From VRUE01 sp050258095 (GTDB lineage Bacteria; Actinomycetota; Thermoleophilia; Solirubrobacterales; 70-9): 45,318 nucleotides of DNA. The position numbers were made by a program, and so were the translations under genes. Below are positions 24,870-32,511 of the stretch, piece by piece. The stretch spans positions 1 through 45,318 of the forward strand of contig JBLMYD010000077.1 of NCBI GenBank assembly GCA_050258095.1, read 5' to 3'. Each line of letters opens with the position of its first letter. Within the stretch, counting starts at the first letter, position 1. Under the pieces are notes generated by a model. That model was not told the DNA's origin. It saw only the letters and a list, made by a program, of their open reading frames with translations, and searched no databases.

Positions 24870-26228
24870 GTGCTCGACACCGAGACTCGCGAGCGCTCCA
24901 GCGAGCAGGAGCGCGAGGCCATCCTCGCCGCGACGGTCGAGGTCGCCGCCGAGCGCGGCTACGCCGGGACGACCGTCGGGACGGTGCTCGCGCGCGCCGG
25001 TCTGTCGCGGCCGGCCTTCGCCCGTCACTTTCGCGACAAGCACGAGTGCTTCCTCGCCGCCTGGCAGGAGCAGAACGAAAGCTGCATGCGTGAGATGGTC
25101 GCCGCCTACAACAGCGAGGAGCGCTGGCCCGACCGCCTGCGCGCCGTCCTGCGGGCAGTCGTCGACGGGCTCCGCCGCGACCCCAGCCGGGGCGGCTTCG
25201 CGATCGAGGTCCTCGCCTCCGGCGACGCCGCTCGCGCCCGGCGCGACATGACGATGCGCGTCGTCGCCTCGCTGATCGACGCCGGTCGCAACGAGATGGA
25301 GGACCCCGAGTCGGTCCCGCACACGACCGCCGAGGCGCTCGCCGGCGCCGCCTACGGCCAGATCTACTCGCGGGTGGTGCGCGGCCACGTCGAGGACCTG
25401 CCGCAGCTCGTCCCCCAGCTGATGGCGGCCGCGGTGATGCCCTATATGGGAATCGACGCGGGTCTAGCTGAGCTTACACGCGGTTTTGAGCCGCCATCGC
25501 GGTATCGTCGCCCTGTGGCCAAACGCAGTACCCGTAATCGTGGCAACGGGAACGAGAGCGCCGAGGGATATCCGCCCGAGCTGGCGCGCCTACCGCCCGG
25601 ACGTCACGGCCTACCGCGCGAGTTCGTCGCCCACAACCAGCGCGAGCGGCTGATCGCCGGCCTCGCCGAGGCCGTCGCCGAAAACGGCTACGCCGGGACG
25701 ACGATCGCGCACATAACCGGCCACGCCGCGGTCTCCCGCCGCACCTTCTACGAGCACTTCTCGAGCAAGGACGAGTGCTTCGTCGCCGCTTACGACACGG
25801 TGATGGCCGAGCTGCGCGAACGGGTCACCGCGGGCTTCGACGAAGCCGAGGACTGGCCCCACGCGGTGCGCGCGGGGATCGCGGCGATGCTCGCCTTCCT
25901 CGCCGCCGAGCCTCACCTGGCGCGCCTATGCATGGTCGAGGCGCTGGTCGCCGGCCCGATCGTCGTCGAGCGCTACGACGCCGCGATCCAGAGCTTCGTC
26001 CCCTACTTCCAGGGCGGCCGCGAGGGGCGCCCGCCCGAGGTCCTCGCCCGCCTCTCGCCGACCACCGAGGAGGCCCTCGTCGGCGGCATGGTCTCGCTGA
26101 TCTCGCGCCGCATCATCGCCGGCAAGGCCGAACAGCTCGAGGAGCTCCTGCCGGACCTGGTCGAGTTCACCCTCACCCCCTACCTCGGCAGCGAGGAAGC
26201 CGCCAAGGTCGCCCGGGAGAAGAGCTGA
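24870..26228 (+). CDS. Double TetR fusion protein (TetR 4 and 5)
   Basis: One uninterrupted frame of about 452 residues encodes two complete TetR proteins end to end. Domain 1: HTH around 17-63 (GYAGTTVGTVLARAGLSRPAFARHFRDKHECF), ligand domain to about 200 (PQLMAAAVMPYMG). Linker about 205-250. Domain 2: arm LPPGRHGLPREFVAHNQRERL, HTH about 257-303 (GYAGTTIAHITGHAAVSRRTFYEHFSSKDECF), ligand domain to the end (LVEFTLTPYLGSEEA). TetR proteins normally dimerise, so one chain could form an intramolecular pseudo-dimer with two different DNA specificities. A GTG at 25515, 6 nt after TATCGT (25503-25508), could also start the second half alone. Confidence 0.85.
   Translation: MLDTETRERSSEQEREAILAATVEVAAERGYAGTTVGTVLARAGLSRPAFARHFRDKHECFLAAWQEQNESCMREMVAAYNSEERWPDRLRAVLRAVVDGLRRDPSRGGFAIEVLASGDAARARRDMTMRVVASLIDAGRNEMEDPESVPHTTAEALAGAAYGQIYSRVVRGHVEDLPQLVPQLMAAAVMPYMGIDAGLAELTRGFEPPSRYRRPVAKRSTRNRGNGNESAEGYPPELARLPPGRHGLPREFVAHNQRERLIAGLAEAVAENGYAGTTIAHITGHAAVSRRTFYEHFSSKDECFVAAYDTVMAELRERVTAGFDEAEDWPHAVRAGIAAMLAFLAAEPHLARLCMVEALVAGPIVVERYDAAIQSFVPYFQGGREGRPPEVLARLSPTTEEALVGGMVSLISRRIIAGKAEQLEELLPDLVEFTLTPYLGSEEAAKVAREKS
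25503..25508 (+). promoter_or_regulatory. Possible internal -10 box for the second TetR half
   Basis: TATCGT lies 6 nt before GTG 25515 (start of VAKRSTRNR), the same geometry as at other leaderless starts here. No clear -35. Confidence 0.3.
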
Positions 26229-26232
26229 GGCT

Positions 26233-26451
26233 TCAGGCGCCTTTCGGCGAAGGCTCGACAACGCGCAGCTTGTCGAGCGGAGCAAAGACAACCCGCTCGG
26301 CGGGCCCAAGCTCGGGATCGAGGATCTCGACCATCGCGGTCTCGGGGGTGTGAAGCTCCAAGACCCCACCCCGCGCGCCGACGGGCGCGTTGTCGATGCC
26401 CTCGGTCAGCTCGACGATGTCGAAGGGGGAAACTTCGTGCGCTATCGCCAT
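26233..26451 (-). CDS. DUF4926 domain protein
   Basis: A small protein of 72 residues: FDIVELTEGIDNAPVGARGGVLELHTPETAMVEILD...DKLRVV follows the DUF4926 pattern, a short beta-barrel domain of unknown role. It has a strong ribosome site, GGAGGAG, four nt before ATG 26451. The gene lies 12 nt after the DUF6883-like gene on the same strand; the two families commonly occur as neighbours, which suggests a working pair. Confidence 0.8.
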   Translation of the reverse strand: MAIAHEVSPFDIVELTEGIDNAPVGARGGVLELHTPETAMVEILDPELGPAERVVFAPLDKLRVVEPSPKGA

Positions 26452-26463
26452 TGCTCCTCCATG

Positions 26464-26808
26464 CTAGGGAGTTGGGTAGGCGGTGACCAGTCTTGGGGAT
26501 GCGATTGCGAGGGCGTAATGCCAGGAGATAAGCGCACCGGCGCGGCGGCTGCCGATCGTCAGGTCGACCCGGATCCCACAGATGACGCCGTAGGGCGACC
26601 GATCGCGAACCTCCTCGATCATGGCCCCGGGCGCCGCCTCTTCGATTGCCCTCCATACGCGTCTCCAGTCTCGGGCGTCGACGTGGAACACCCGTTCCCA
26701 CTCGGGTCCGTGTCCCTCCGCTCCGAGGATCCACTCCAGCTTGCTCCGTTCAAACCAGATGCCTTCTGCACGAGGGAGGGGTTCGCCGGATTTAGGTGGC
26801 CAAGCCAT
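26464..26808 (-). CDS. DUF6883-like protein
   Basis: A protein of about 114 residues, MAWPPKSGEPLPRAEGIWFERSKLEWIL...HVDARDWRRVWRAIEE...PYGVICGIRVDLTIGSRRAGALISWHYALAIASPRLVTAYP. The LPxAE start, the central helix and the final W...PRLVTAYP fit DUF6883, a family of unknown function often next to DUF4926. ATG 26808 is preferred because the family begins near AWP; ATG 26862 would add 18 residues. It is divergent from the exporter gene. Confidence 0.7.
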   Translation of the reverse strand: MAWPPKSGEPLPRAEGIWFERSKLEWILGAEGHGPEWERVFHVDARDWRRVWRAIEEAAPGAMIEEVRDRSPYGVICGIRVDLTIGSRRAGALISWHYALAIASPRLVTAYPTP

Positions 26809-26948
26809 CGCGCTGACGCTATGGATCGAAAGCGCGCGTGTGTGCAGCGAAAGCCAATTCATCGTGATGTCAGTTGCGCGAAAGGCGAGCGTGCCGTGAG
26901 CTCCCCATTTGGTCAGCTTGCCACTCGCGCATCACTACAGTTGACCCG

Positions 26949-28421
26949 ATGACTAGTACCGACAGCCGCCGCTGGCTCGCCCTCTACGTCCTCTGCGCGG
27001 GGATGCTGATGATCGTCCTCGACGCGACGATCGTCAACGTCGCCCTGCCCTCGATCCAGGACAGCCTCGACTTCTCGCAGAGCAACCTGGCCTGGGTCGT
27101 CAACGCCTACCTGATCCCCTTCGGCGGCCTGCTCCTGCTCGCCGGGCGGATGGGCGACCTGCTCGGCCAGCGCCGTGTCTTCCTCGCCGGCCTGGCGATC
27201 TTCACCACCGCCTCGCTCCTCTGCGCGGCCTCGGAGAGCCAGGAGATGCTGATCGGCGCCCGCTTCGTCCAGGGCATCGGCGGCGCCCTCGCCTCGGCCG
27301 TGATCCTGGGGATGATCGTGACGATGTTCCCCGAGCCGCGGGAGCAGGCGAAAGCGATCGGCGTCTACGGCTTCGTCGCCTCGGCCGGCGGCTCGATCGG
27401 GCTGCTCGCCGGCGGCGCCCTGACGCAGGCGATCAGCTGGCACTGGATCTTCCTGATCAACCTGCCGATCGGCATCGCCACCGCCTTCGGCGCCCTGCGC
27501 CTGGTCGCGGCCCGCCCCGGGATCGGGCTGAAGGAGGGCGCCGACGTCCCCGGCGCGGCGCTGATCACCGCCTCGCTGATGATCGGCGTCTACACGATCC
27601 TCGGCATCAACGCGCACGGCTGGGGCTCGACCCAGACCCTCGTCCTCGGCGCGGCCTCCCTCCTGCTCGGCGCGGCGTTCATCGCCCGCCAGGCGCGGAT
27701 CGCCAACCCGCTGATGCCGCTGCGCCTCTTCCGCTCGCGCAACGTCGCCGGGGCGAACACGATCCAGGCGCTGCTCGTCGCCGGCATGTTCGGCATGTTC
27801 TTCCTCGGCGCCCTCTACCTGCAGCGGGTCCTCGGCTACGACGCGCTGCAGGTCGGCCTCGCCTTCCTGCCGGCGACGATCGTGATGGGAACCCTCTCGC
27901 TCGGTTTCTCCGAAAAGCTGATCATGCGCTTCGGGCCGCGCACGACGCTGATCCCCGGTGTGCTGACGATCGGCGCCGGGCTGCTGTTCCTCGCCCGCAC
28001 GCCGGTCGACGGCAGCTACCTGCCCGACCTGCTGGCGCCGATGCTGCTCGTCGGCGCCGGCGTCGGCACCGCCTTCCCCTCGCTGATGACGCTGGCGATG
28101 TCGGGGGCAACGCCGAGCGACGCGGGCCTCGCCTCCGGCCTGGTCAACACGAGCATGCAGGTGGGCGGCGCGATCGGCCTCGCCGTCCTCGCCACGCTCG
28201 CCGGCGAGCGCACCGACGCAAAGGCCGCCGACGGCGCCTCGCACCTGGCGGCGCTCAACTCCGGCTACCACCTCGCCTACCTGATCGGCGCCGTGCTGGT
28301 GGCGATCGCCGCGCTCGTCGCGATCACCGTCCTGCAGCCGGCGCCGATGCCCTCGCCCGAGCAGATGGCAGCCGAGCGCGAAGGCGGCGGCGAGCCCGAG
28401 CCCGCCTACTCCGAGGCCTGA
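26949..28421 (+). CDS. EmrB/QacA-type (DHA2) MFS drug exporter, 14 helices
   Basis: A proton-driven exporter of 490 residues with about 14 predicted helices. Marks of the family: MLMIVLDATIVNVALPSIQDSLDF in helix 1 (motif D1), LLLLAGRMGDLLGQRRVF (motif A), GARFVQGIGGALASAVIL (motif B) and GVYGFVASAGGSIGLLAGG (motif C, antiporter). TACAGT (26936-26941) lies 7 nt before ATG 26949. Adjacent TetR regulators may control it. The 3' end (28311-28394) is duplicated at 29473, and the last 16 nt overlap the convergent toxin gene. Confidence 0.95.
   Translation: MTSTDSRRWLALYVLCAGMLMIVLDATIVNVALPSIQDSLDFSQSNLAWVVNAYLIPFGGLLLLAGRMGDLLGQRRVFLAGLAIFTTASLLCAASESQEMLIGARFVQGIGGALASAVILGMIVTMFPEPREQAKAIGVYGFVASAGGSIGLLAGGALTQAISWHWIFLINLPIGIATAFGALRLVAARPGIGLKEGADVPGAALITASLMIGVYTILGINAHGWGSTQTLVLGAASLLLGAAFIARQARIANPLMPLRLFRSRNVAGANTIQALLVAGMFGMFFLGALYLQRVLGYDALQVGLAFLPATIVMGTLSLGFSEKLIMRFGPRTTLIPGVLTIGAGLLFLARTPVDGSYLPDLLAPMLLVGAGVGTAFPSLMTLAMSGATPSDAGLASGLVNTSMQVGGAIGLAVLATLAGERTDAKAADGASHLAALNSGYHLAYLIGAVLVAIAALVAITVLQPAPMPSPEQMAAEREGGGEPEPAYSEA
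28311..28394 (+). repeat. 84-bp direct repeat, copy in the exporter 3' end
   Basis: Matches 29473-29556 at 83 of 84 positions (A/G difference at 28326). It encodes the C-terminal tail beginning ALVAITVLQPAPMP. Together the two copies bracket the toxin-antitoxin genes. Confidence 0.9.
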
Positions 28422-28819
28422 GCGGGAGAGCCGGCTTTGAGCACAGAGCCGATGCTCGGCCAGCCACCGTGCCCGCAGCAGGCCGGCTTCTCCTCGCGTC
28501 GCTTCCCGATCGGGCCGACCTCGATCGTCTTTGCGAGGTCGGCGTAAAAGGCGCGATCATCGTGGCGGCCAACTGCGACGACGATGACGACGCCGGGCTC
28601 GAAGGTGACGATCACCCGCCAGTCTTCGACCAGCCGCTTGCAGCAGTACTCCGAGTAATCGCCGTCCTCAGCGAGCAGCCGGTAGCCGGCGACCTCGCAG
28701 CCTCGCTTTCGCAGTTCGGCCTCGAAGGCCTCATAGCTCTTGTGCGCCCTGCCCCGCAGTCCGTCGATCGCGGTCGCCGCCGCCGGCGTCGCCCGCACCG
28801 CGAAGTCCTTGCCCGCCAT
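28406..28819 (-). CDS. RelE/ParE-like toxin candidate
   Basis: A protein of 137 residues. The first 100 look like the RelE/ParE fold: helices (AIDGLRGRAHKSYEAFEAELRKRG) then strands YCCKRLVEDWRVIVTFEPGVVIVVAVGRHDD. RelE-type toxins cut mRNA on the ribosome and ParE-types poison gyrase; which one is not clear here. An unusual Cys/His-rich tail (ACCGHGGW) follows and runs over the end of the exporter gene, so the tail may be an accident of insertion. It is 16 nt downstream of an HTH gene, the likely antitoxin. Confidence 0.65.
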   Translation of the reverse strand: MAGKDFAVRATPAAATAIDGLRGRAHKSYEAFEAELRKRGCEVAGYRLLAEDGDYSEYCCKRLVEDWRVIVTFEPGVVIVVAVGRHDDRAFYADLAKTIEVGPIGKRREEKPACCGHGGWPSIGSVLKAGSPAQASE

Positions 28820-28835
28820 CGCAGCGGGACCTTAT

Positions 28836-29315
28836 TCAGCGCTCGATCAGCTCGCCGCGCTTCAGTTGCTCCACGCCCTCGCGCGCCCACTCCTGCCCCA
28901 GCAGGTCGCGGTCGTGCAGGAAGGCCGCCAGCGTCTCGCTCCAGCGCCGCGCCGGGTAGCTCTCGCGAACGACACCCAGCACGCGCTCGACGTCGATCAC
29001 GCTGCGCTGGGTCATCTCCACCGGCTTGTGCCCGGCCACTCGCTCCAGCAGCCCCTCGGCGAGCCACTTGCGGATCGTCGGCTCGCTCACCTCCAACCGC
29101 TCGGCCGCCTGGGCAGCCGTCAGGCCGCCGGACAAGTCAAGCGTCTTCTGAACCCGGGCGCTCAGCTCCTCCACCCGCTCCACCGCTCGCTCGAACTCGG
29201 ACTTCGAGCGCGAGGCGGCGCGCAGCTCGGAAACCGCGTCGGCCAACTCCTCAGCCTCCAAGCGCGCAAGTGCGGCGCGGCGCCGCAGCTGAGTTGGAGC
29301 CTGGCGAGAGGACAT
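28836..29315 (-). CDS. HTH antitoxin/regulator upstream of the toxin
   Basis: A 159-residue protein with an N-terminal helical, charged region (RRRAALARLEAEELADAVSELRAA) and a MerR/excisionase-type HTH (LTAAQAAERLEVSEPTIRKWLAEGLL, about 64-90). The C-terminal helices end LLGQEWAREGVEQLKRGELIER. It probably represses its own operon and neutralises the downstream toxin. Antitoxin-first order and short spacing support a type II toxin-antitoxin pair; I recognise no named family. Confidence 0.6.
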   Translation of the reverse strand: MSSRQAPTQLRRRAALARLEAEELADAVSELRAASRSKSEFERAVERVEELSARVQKTLDLSGGLTAAQAAERLEVSEPTIRKWLAEGLLERVAGHKPVEMTQRSVIDVERVLGVVRESYPARRWSETLAAFLHDRDLLGQEWAREGVEQLKRGELIER

Positions 29316-29571
29316 GAGGAGAGGCTAGCAGAGCGTTTTGGAAATAGCACGATTTACAAAACGAGACGTGGGGAGCCTAGAAGCCGAGCCAATCGCCTGC
29401 GATCACCAATCAGCCCGAACTCTGCGCCTTCTCAGAACCCTCCTTCACTTACGAGTGCACCCGCGCCCGGCGGCGCTCGTCGCGATCGCCGTCCTGCAGC
29501 CGGCGCCGATGCCCTCGCCCGAGCAGATGGCAGCCGAGCGCGAAGGCGGCGGCGAGACCTCCCCCGGCCCT
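29316..29571 (+). pseudogene. Fragment of the exporter 3' end (decayed duplicate) in a 256-nt gap
   Basis: Positions 29473-29556 repeat 83 of 84 bases of the MFS exporter tail (AALVAIAVLQPAPMPSPEQ in translation). The rest of the gap, 29316-29472, is lower in GC and shows nothing I recognise. The fragment has no membrane helices and no start of its own, so it is a remnant left by the event that placed the toxin-antitoxin genes here. Confidence 0.8.
29473..29556 (+). repeat. 84-bp direct repeat, copy downstream of the toxin-antitoxin genes
   Basis: Second copy of 28311-28394, 1.16 kb downstream in the same orientation. Confidence 0.9.
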
Positions 29572-30438
29572 CTAATCGCTCGGTAGGGCTGCGGCGAGTT
29601 GCGCTGGGTCTTCGAGCTGGGGGTAGTGGGCGAGATCGGGGAGCTCGTGCACGGGCACGTTCGGGCGCAGCTCGCGGAGGGCGGCGAGCACTTCGGTCGT
29701 CGCCACGGGGTCGAGCAGGCCCCAGGCGAGTCGCAGGTTGCCCGGCCAGTCGCGGATCGCGCCGTGCCAGCGCTTGGCGTGGGTTTCGCGCTCGTCCATG
29801 TAGGAGACGAGCCGGTGGCCGAGGCTGCGACCGCCGTTGTGGCAGATCAGCGACCACTGGTCGGCGGCCTCCTCGTCGCTCAGCGGGTGCGCGGCCGAGA
29901 AGACCGAGCCGAATTGGTGGCGGAAGAAGCGCTCGCTGGAGAGCCGCGCCGCGAGCGGCCCGAGGCGGCTGCGCAGCAGCCGCTGCGCCGGCGTCGGGCT
30001 GGCTCGTTCCAGCACCATGCTGCCGTTGAAGAGGAGGATGCCCGTCACGTCCATCTTCAGCCGGCCTTCCAGGTCGCGCGCCATCAGCTCGTTGGCGACC
30101 GAGGTGCCCATGTCGTGGGCGAGGACGAAGACCGGCCTGCCGCCGCCGTGACGCCGCACCAGCTCCTCGGTCAGGTCGGCCTGCCAGAAGAGGCTGTAGT
30201 CGTGCGAGCGCGGCTTGGCCGAGAGGCCGAAGCCGAGGAAGTCGAAGGCGAGCACGTCCCGGCCGGGCAGATGCTCGAGCAGCAGCCGCCAGTCGTAGGA
30301 GCTCGACGGAAAGCCGTGCAGCAGGAGCAGCAGCGGTCCCTCGCCCTCCTGGCGGAAGACGTGGATCGGGTGGCCGCGGAGCTCGGCGCTCTCGCCCCGC
30401 GCCTGCCAGGCCCTGACTCGCTCCGTGAGCTCCCGCAC
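29572..30438 (-). CDS. Alpha/beta hydrolase (haloalkane dehalogenase/epoxide hydrolase-like)
   Basis: A 288-residue alpha/beta hydrolase. HGFPSSSYDWR forms the oxyanion side, AHDMGTS is the nucleophile elbow with Asp as nucleophile (as in epoxide hydrolases and haloalkane dehalogenases, unlike Ser in esterases), and LAHYPQLEDP near the C-terminus carries the catalytic His. The acid probably lies in WGLLDPVA. It most likely hydrolyses an epoxide or ester-like small molecule; the substrate is unknown. It starts with GTG, and TAGGAT (30451-30446) lies 7 nt before it inside a palindrome. Confidence 0.9.
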   Translation of the reverse strand: MRELTERVRAWQARGESAELRGHPIHVFRQEGEGPLLLLLHGFPSSSYDWRLLLEHLPGRDVLAFDFLGFGLSAKPRSHDYSLFWQADLTEELVRRHGGGRPVFVLAHDMGTSVANELMARDLEGRLKMDVTGILLFNGSMVLERASPTPAQRLLRSRLGPLAARLSSERFFRHQFGSVFSAAHPLSDEEAADQWSLICHNGGRSLGHRLVSYMDERETHAKRWHGAIRDWPGNLRLAWGLLDPVATTEVLAALRELRPNVPVHELPDLAHYPQLEDPAQLAAALPSD

Positions 30439-30441
30439 GGC

Positions 30442-30458
30442 CCCGATCCTAGATCGGG
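30442..30458. promoter_or_regulatory. Palindrome around the hydrolase -10 box
   Basis: CCCGATC (30442-30448) and GATCGGG (30452-30458) flank CTA. On the minus strand the -10-like TAGGAT (30451-30446) lies within, 7 nt before the GTG start. It could be a repressor site or the terminator of the upstream propeller gene. Confidence 0.45.
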
Positions 30459-30463
30459 ACGGC

Positions 30464-32434
30464 TCAGCCCGTGTACGGATGGGTCGGCGTCGTCCCCTGC
30501 GGGCTGAGCAGGTCGAAGCCGTCGGGCGTGTTGAGGTGGTCGTGGCCCCGTCCGGGCGAGTCGGTGCGGCCGTACTGCCAGACGATCTTGCGCGTCCGCG
30601 GGTCGATGATCGCGATCCTGTGTCGGTAGTCGTCGTTGACCGCGATCAGCCCGCCCGGCAGGCGCTCGGCGAGGCTCGGGTGGTCGAGCATCCCGTGCCC
30701 CGAGGACGGGTGGTAGGACCAGAGGATCTTCCCGGCGCGGTTGAACTCGTAGATCCCGCCCGGTCTCGCATAGTCGACGACGAGGTAAAGGTCGGGGCCG
30801 AGCTGCTGCGGGTCGGAGGGGTAGGCGATCGGCAGCTGCACGCTCCAGACGAGCTTGCCCCGGCGCGTGATCTCGTCGATGTAGGAGCCGTTGACCTCGG
30901 AGACGAGCAGGTCGCCGTTGCGCAGCGGCGTGTCGCCGTTGGGCGAGCCGAGCGCCCGCGGCGGTTCGTGTTCGCAGCGCGACGGTTCGCCGAACTGGTG
31001 CAGCACCTTCTTCGCCGGCGAGATGATCAGCACGCGGCAGTTCTGCGCGTCGGCGACGGAGACCGTGCCGTCGCGCCAGAGGTAGGCGTCGTCGGGCTCG
31101 TGCAGGTAGCCGGGCTGCGAGCCGCTCACGCCCGGATGGCCGTAGGACCAGAGCAGCTTGCCGGAGGGGAAGGCGAGCCGGACGATGCGCTCGTTCTGCT
31201 CCTCGTTGGAGATCAGCTGGGTGCCGTGATGGGTGAAGAAGGCGTCGTCGGGGAAGTAGAAGCCGCCGGGCGGCGCCGGGTGCGCCTTCGAGGGGAAGCG
31301 CCAGAGGACTTTCTTTTCCGCGTTGACGACGAGCAGCCGGTTGTTGCCCCGGTCGGCGATCAGCAGGCTCCCTTCGAAGGGCGGCTGGGGCCGTTCGGCG
31401 CCGGCCGTCGCCGGTTGGCTGCTGGGGGGCGGCGACGAGGGGGTCGCCCATCCCGGCGCCAGCTCGATCACCTCGCGCAGCGTCGTGCCGTTCGAGCCGG
31501 TGCCGCCGATCAGGTAGCCGGTCGAGCCGACCACGGCCGCCGCCCCGTTCGCGACCGGGAAGGGGAGCTTGCCGCCGGGGGCGAGCTTCCCCGCGGCGGG
31601 GTCGAAGCGCCAGATCTTCGCCGTCGTCCGAGCGCCGGTTTCGCCGCCGAGCACGTAGACGCTGCCGCCGAGGGCGAGCGCCACCGCGTGCGAGAGGGGC
31701 TGCGGCAGGCGCCCGACGACACGAGCGGAGCCGGAGCGCGCGTCGACTTCCCTGATCGCGCCGCTCGCCGCGCCGCTTCCGGTTTCGCCGCCGAAGGCGT
31801 AGATCTTCCCGTTCTCCGCCGCCACCGCCATGTAGCGCGCCGGCTCCGGCAGCGTGCCGACCTGCGCGAAGCTGCGGCCGTCTTCGGTGGCGAGGATCGA
31901 GGCCAGCGGCGCTTCGCCGTCGTAGCCGCCGAGGACGAAGGCGCGCCGCCCGACGGTCACCGCGCTGAGGTCGGAACGCACGGTCGGCAGCCGGCCGACC
32001 GCTTCGGCTGCCGCGCTCGCTGCGACGCTCCCTCCGGCAGCGGGCAGGGCCTGGACTTCGTCGCTGCTCGCTTCCGTGCCGCCGCCGAAGACCAGCACCT
32101 GGTTGCCGAGCGCGGTCGCGGCCGCGTCGTGCAGCGGACCGGTCAGGGAGCCCGCCGGGGCGAGGGCGCCGCCGTCGAGCGGCAGCTGGAAGACGCCGCT
32201 GACCGACGTTTCGCTCGAGTCGAGGCCGCCGGCGATCAGGGGGCCGCCGGCGAGCCCGACGACCGCCTCGCGCGAGATCGGCGCCGGCAGGGGCTTGGCC
32301 AGCCGCGGTCGCAGCACCGCGGCGCTCGGCGCGTCGATGCGCTTGTGTTCGCCACCGCCCGAGCGCGAGTGGTTGAGGAGGAGGCCGCCGACGATCGCCA
32401 GGACGGCCCCGGCGGCAAGCAGCCGGACGTGCAT
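30464..32434 (-). CDS. Membrane-anchored double beta-propeller protein (Kelch plus PQQ/NHL-like)
   Basis: A 656-residue protein with an N-terminal signal anchor (about 3-20). Residues about 50-330 contain repeated Kelch units (VFGGGTEAS, FVLGGYDGEA, YAFGGETGSG, YVLGGETGAR, YLIGGTGSNG), each with the Gly-Gly turn. After a proline/serine linker (about 330-350), residues 350-656 form a second propeller of the PQQ/NHL or arylsulfotransferase type (SLLIADRGNNRLLVVNAEKKVLWRFP, LISNEEQNERIVRL, VSVADAQNCRVLII, GLIAVNDDYRHRIAIIDP). This joining of two propellers suggests an outside binding or scaffold protein. Function unknown. Confidence 0.82.
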   Translation of the reverse strand: MHVRLLAAGAVLAIVGGLLLNHSRSGGGEHKRIDAPSAAVLRPRLAKPLPAPISREAVVGLAGGPLIAGGLDSSETSVSGVFQLPLDGGALAPAGSLTGPLHDAAATALGNQVLVFGGGTEASSDEVQALPAAGGSVAASAAAEAVGRLPTVRSDLSAVTVGRRAFVLGGYDGEAPLASILATEDGRSFAQVGTLPEPARYMAVAAENGKIYAFGGETGSGAASGAIREVDARSGSARVVGRLPQPLSHAVALALGGSVYVLGGETGARTTAKIWRFDPAAGKLAPGGKLPFPVANGAAAVVGSTGYLIGGTGSNGTTLREVIELAPGWATPSSPPPSSQPATAGAERPQPPFEGSLLIADRGNNRLLVVNAEKKVLWRFPSKAHPAPPGGFYFPDDAFFTHHGTQLISNEEQNERIVRLAFPSGKLLWSYGHPGVSGSQPGYLHEPDDAYLWRDGTVSVADAQNCRVLIISPAKKVLHQFGEPSRCEHEPPRALGSPNGDTPLRNGDLLVSEVNGSYIDEITRRGKLVWSVQLPIAYPSDPQQLGPDLYLVVDYARPGGIYEFNRAGKILWSYHPSSGHGMLDHPSLAERLPGGLIAVNDDYRHRIAIIDPRTRKIVWQYGRTDSPGRGHDHLNTPDGFDLLSPQGTTPTHPYTG

Positions 32435-32511
32435 CGCGGCAAAGGATGAGCGCTGAGGTTAAATCGGGTCTAAGCGCCGCTTGAGAGAGGGCTCAGGCGA
32501 CGCCGAAAGCC

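Noticed and set aside
29338..29586. 82-codon ORF on the plus strand
   Set aside because: Its second half is the duplicated tail of the exporter gene; there is no domain or ribosome site, so it is a remnant.
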